DNA of 64,000 nt from JACVRW01 sp963821275 (lineage in GTDB: Bacteria; Actinomycetota; Thermoleophilia; Solirubrobacterales; Thermoleophilaceae). The notes under the pieces were generated by a model. That model did not search any database. It was not told the DNA's origin and was given only the letters and a program-made list of their open reading frames with translations. Both the position numbers and the translations under genes were made by a program. The first letter of the stretch is position 1. Each line of letters begins with the position of its first letter. The DNA is taken from contig CAWGDF010000009.1 in NCBI GenBank assembly GCA_963821275.1, positions 310,001 to 374,000 of the forward strand, given 5' to 3'. Below, one piece after another: positions 62,079 to 64,000 of the stretch.

Positions 62079-62387
62079 GCCCGAACCGACATAGCGCCGC
62101 CGGCGCTGCCGGGGCGCGCACGCGCATCGTCCAGGCCAGCGTCCGTCCACCCGCAGGCCCGCGAGACAACTATGGGCAGCCGCTCCCACCGGCAGCGCCC
62201 GATCCCAGAGCGCGGGCCGCGACGGACAAAGGGTCATGAGCTAACCAGCCCTCGAATGTCAGATTGACTCGCAAGTCGACGACACTGAGGCAACGCGCCT
62301 TCCGCCCCGGAAGCCCCCCCGAGCGCGAAATCGTCCCCAGCTTGCGGCTCAACTCAAGCCTGCGAACTTGACCGACGCCGCTCCACG
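62079..62387. other. Region 3' of the IS, no gene seen
   Basis: Probably the right end of the IS and the 3' flank of the channel gene. No ORF with support. Confidence 0.35.
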
Positions 62388-62894
62388 TCAGATGTCGCGG
62401 TGTCGTCGTGCCCTCAGACGCTCGCGTAGGGGATCGGGCTCGGCCTTACGTCGGAGGTATTGCTGGGCGACCGCACTCAGCAGGGCGACGAGTATGCCGA
62501 GTCCGGTGAGGATGTAGATGATCGTGAAGATTTGCGTCCCAGTGGTGGTCGGGGTGAAGTCCCCGTAGCCGACAGTCGTGAGCGTCACGACCGAGAAGTA
62601 GAGAGCCTCGATGACCGTCCAGTCCTCGAAGCGCCAGTAGAAGAGCGTCCCCGTGAGGACTAGGGCCCCCGCGACCAGCGGCAACGCCTTGGTCTCCGGA
62701 TCGCGCCAGACGGCGACGATGGCCTGTCTAAGACCCCGGAATGCCAGGAGCAGAGGGATCACGCCAGCGCGTCCGGTCGGCGCAGGGCCATCGACAATGT
62801 GAGTTCGCGCCGAGACGGAGGTCTCCTGCGGCGTGCCGCCTTCGGCAGGGGCGCGGGACCCGCGGTGCCGCCCCGCCCGCGCCCACCACAGCAA
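62388..62894 (-). CDS. Two-TM potassium channel
   Basis: 168 residues. TM1 ALPLVAGALVLTGTLFYW, pore helix and selectivity filter ALYFSVVTLTTVGYGDFTPTT (TVGYGD), TM2 IFTIIYILTGLGILVALLSAVA. A short N-terminal cytoplasmic stretch and no RCK domain, so a minimal KcsA-like channel. K+ selectivity follows from the intact TVGYGD filter. Confidence 0.9.
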   Translation of the reverse strand: MLWWARAGRHRGSRAPAEGGTPQETSVSARTHIVDGPAPTGRAGVIPLLLAFRGLRQAIVAVWRDPETKALPLVAGALVLTGTLFYWRFEDWTVIEALYFSVVTLTTVGYGDFTPTTTGTQIFTIIYILTGLGILVALLSAVAQQYLRRKAEPDPLRERLRARRHRDI

Positions 62895-63027
62895 GAGAAG
62901 CCGCTACCTGGAGAAGTACTCGGGGCGGGAAGCTCGCCCCCCGGCGAGGGCATCTCGTGTGTCCACGCCGGCCGCGGATGACCTGAAGCGCTGCACGAAG
63001 TGCGGGAGGAGAAGCCGCGAGCGGAGT

Positions 63028-63414
63028 TCAGTCGTGCCCGCTCACGCAAAGACGGCCGAAGATGGCGGCCATGACCAGGAGGTAGCCAAGCGCAGTTACG
63101 GCCATGAGCACGCGCTCCACCCCGATCAGCAGGACCGCGCGGATCTTCAGCCAGTAGCCCGAGGAGGAGGCGGCGCTGTCAGCGAAGAGCGCCTCGATGT
63201 CGGCGGCCAGGGCCAGGCGCAGGGCACTGAAGCGCTTGCGGAGCCGTTCCGGGGTCACGGCCTCGTGTAAGGATGTGCGTAGTAAGCGGCCAGCGTCCCT
63301 GCCGACCTGGCGGGAACAGCACGGCAGGGCGGCCCGATGCATGCTTGCGTACCGCTTGTTGTCGACCAGGACAGGACCGACCCCGGCCCCGCCGAAGCGG
63401 GGCCGGTCGACCAT
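63028..63414 (-). CDS. Hypothetical protein with C-terminal TM
   Basis: 128 residues. A helical basic N-terminal part (LRKRFSALRLALAADIEALF) then YWLKIRAVLLIGVERVLMAVTALGYLLVMAAIFGRL, one or two TM helices. No family and no clear RBS. May be a shadow at its N-terminus (the start region is in a hairpin). Confidence 0.35.
   Translation of the reverse strand: MVDRPRFGGAGVGPVLVDNKRYASMHRAALPCCSRQVGRDAGRLLRTSLHEAVTPERLRKRFSALRLALAADIEALFADSAASSSGYWLKIRAVLLIGVERVLMAVTALGYLLVMAAIFGRLCVSGHD
63383..63406 (-). terminator. Hairpin after the surface-protein gene
   Basis: Perfect 10-bp stem CCGGCCCCGC / GCGGGGCCGG with a CGAA tetraloop, starting 23 bp beyond the stop codon of the minus-strand gene at 63429. 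The GNRA-like loop and position fit an intrinsic terminator. Confidence 0.7.
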
Positions 63415-63428
63415 CGATTTGTTGGTGT

Positions 63429-64000
63429 CTAGCTCGTGGTGCGGGCGTAGAACTGGACCGAGAAATCCTCGTTCGCCGGGTTGGCGCCGTTGAACGTCCG
63501 GAGCCTGACCCGGATCACGACCTCGTTCTCGGTGGCGCTGATGGCCTCTGCGCTGGCGTTGGAGAAGTTCTCTCCGGTTGCCTGGATCGCGAGGTCGTCG
63601 ACGCTGTTGACGTTCACGAACTTGCCCGTCCCGGTGTTCGCCCTGAACGTCACCAGGTAGGTGCCCGAGACCTGCCGTTCGGCGGTCACGCCGGGAGGAC
63701 TGGTGGCGATCTGCTCGCCGCCGAAGTTGAGCACCGAGGCGGAGCCGTTGGCGGCCTGTCCGTTGATCGTCGCGAACACGATCGTGTTGCCACCAACCGT
63801 GTCGGCGTTTCCGGCATTCGTAGCGTTCGTCGCGGCGTCAGCCGCGGCGGCGTTCGGGACCTTGCCGAGCGATGTCTCGGTGATGTCGTCGCCGGTAAGA
63901 GCGTCGTTCTTCACGTCGGAGGACCTCACAGCGCCGCCGCGGATGTCCTGCGCCTTGACCTGGCTGTTCTTGATGTCCTTCGACTTGATCGTGCTGTTGA
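63429..64000 (-). CDS. Surface protein with DIKN-type repeats, 3' part (partial)
   Basis: Open to the window edge on the 5' side, so incomplete. The N-terminal visible part consists of short repeats of the form (S/D)xxIKxxDIKN: STIKSKDIKNSQVKAQDIR, AVRSSDVKNDALTGDDI. Then comes an Asn/Ala/Thr-rich hinge and a beta-rich C-terminal domain (SGTYLVTFRANTGTGKFVNVN, VVIRVRLRTFNG, FSVQFYARTTS). Repeats of this kind occur in large numbers of exported proteins in Solirubrobacterales-type genomes. Extracellular location likely. Confidence 0.7.
   Translation of the reverse strand, partial: NSTIKSKDIKNSQVKAQDIRGGAVRSSDVKNDALTGDDITETSLGKVPNAAAADAATNATNAGNADTVGGNTIVFATINGQAANGSASVLNFGGEQIATSPPGVTAERQVSGTYLVTFRANTGTGKFVNVNSVDDLAIQATGENFSNASAEAISATENEVVIRVRLRTFNGANPANEDFSVQFYARTTS

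Noticed and set aside
62079..62110. ACATAGCGCC shared with 54648-54660 as a common IS end
   Set aside because: It lies downstream of one transposase and upstream of the other in relation to their direction, so a shared end is unlikely.

Overview
The window is high-GC DNA with actinobacterial gene content: GTG/TTG starts, overlapping-stop operons, CGNR/ABATE regulator, Holin-X, DUF3618, DUF2382/PRC-barrel, LLM flavoenzymes, paired DUF1326/DUF2182. Together with the surface protein full of short DIKN-type repeats at the right edge, this suggests a soil Actinomycetota, most likely Thermoleophilia/Solirubrobacterales. That placement is an inference from content, not from a marker gene. There is no rRNA and no CRISPR. 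Two complete tRNA genes are present (Pro-UGG and Arg-UCU), plus the 3' part of a second tRNA-Arg. Left half (1-35.9 kb), mainly chromosomal housekeeping and redox genes: a minus-strand operon of OsmC peroxiredoxin, cobalamin adenosyltransferase and DUF1015; LysE exporter; MetE-like methyltransferase; TetR and a GcvT-like folate-binding protein; a giant cyclase-AAA-TPR regulator divergent from a Crp/Fnr regulator; then a co-directional run of PIG-L deacetylase, a hydrolase-glycosyltransferase fusion, DUF1326, DUF2182 and a second hydrolase ending at tRNA-Pro. Next come phage-like small ORFs, a fatty-acid desaturase, a DUF892-like/PRC/DUF2382 stress protein, an iron-permease-like protein, wrecks of a SpoIIE phosphatase, an MMPL transporter and SnoaL genes, two convergent FAD oxidoreductases, VOC, DUF899 divergent from a CGNR regulator, and an aldo/keto reductase. 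A MarR regulon follows (two LLM oxidoreductases, two YceI proteins, an FMN reductase) with five copies of one operator-like motif. Right half: an intact tRNA-Arg (35956-36029) and an exact 46-bp copy of its 3' end (59041-59086) bracket about 23 kb that looks like an old integrated island. It holds a broken primase with SSB, small island-type ORFs, a sigma-factor fragment, two IS110-family elements, a MITE-like repeat, many regulator/transporter fragments, and an apparently intact envelope-stress cluster (DUF4383, amphipathic-repeat protein, Holin-X, DUF3618). Beyond it lie a coiled-coil membrane protein, a small secreted protein, a defective third IS110-family element, a two-TM potassium channel and the start of the repeat surface protein. 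A striking overall property is how many reading frames are broken by single-base indels, including conserved genes (DUF2182, LLM oxidoreductase, DUF2071, SSB/primase). Some wrecks also carry true deletions, so both real decay and residual assembly indels are probably present. Calls marked as frameshifted should be read with that in mind.
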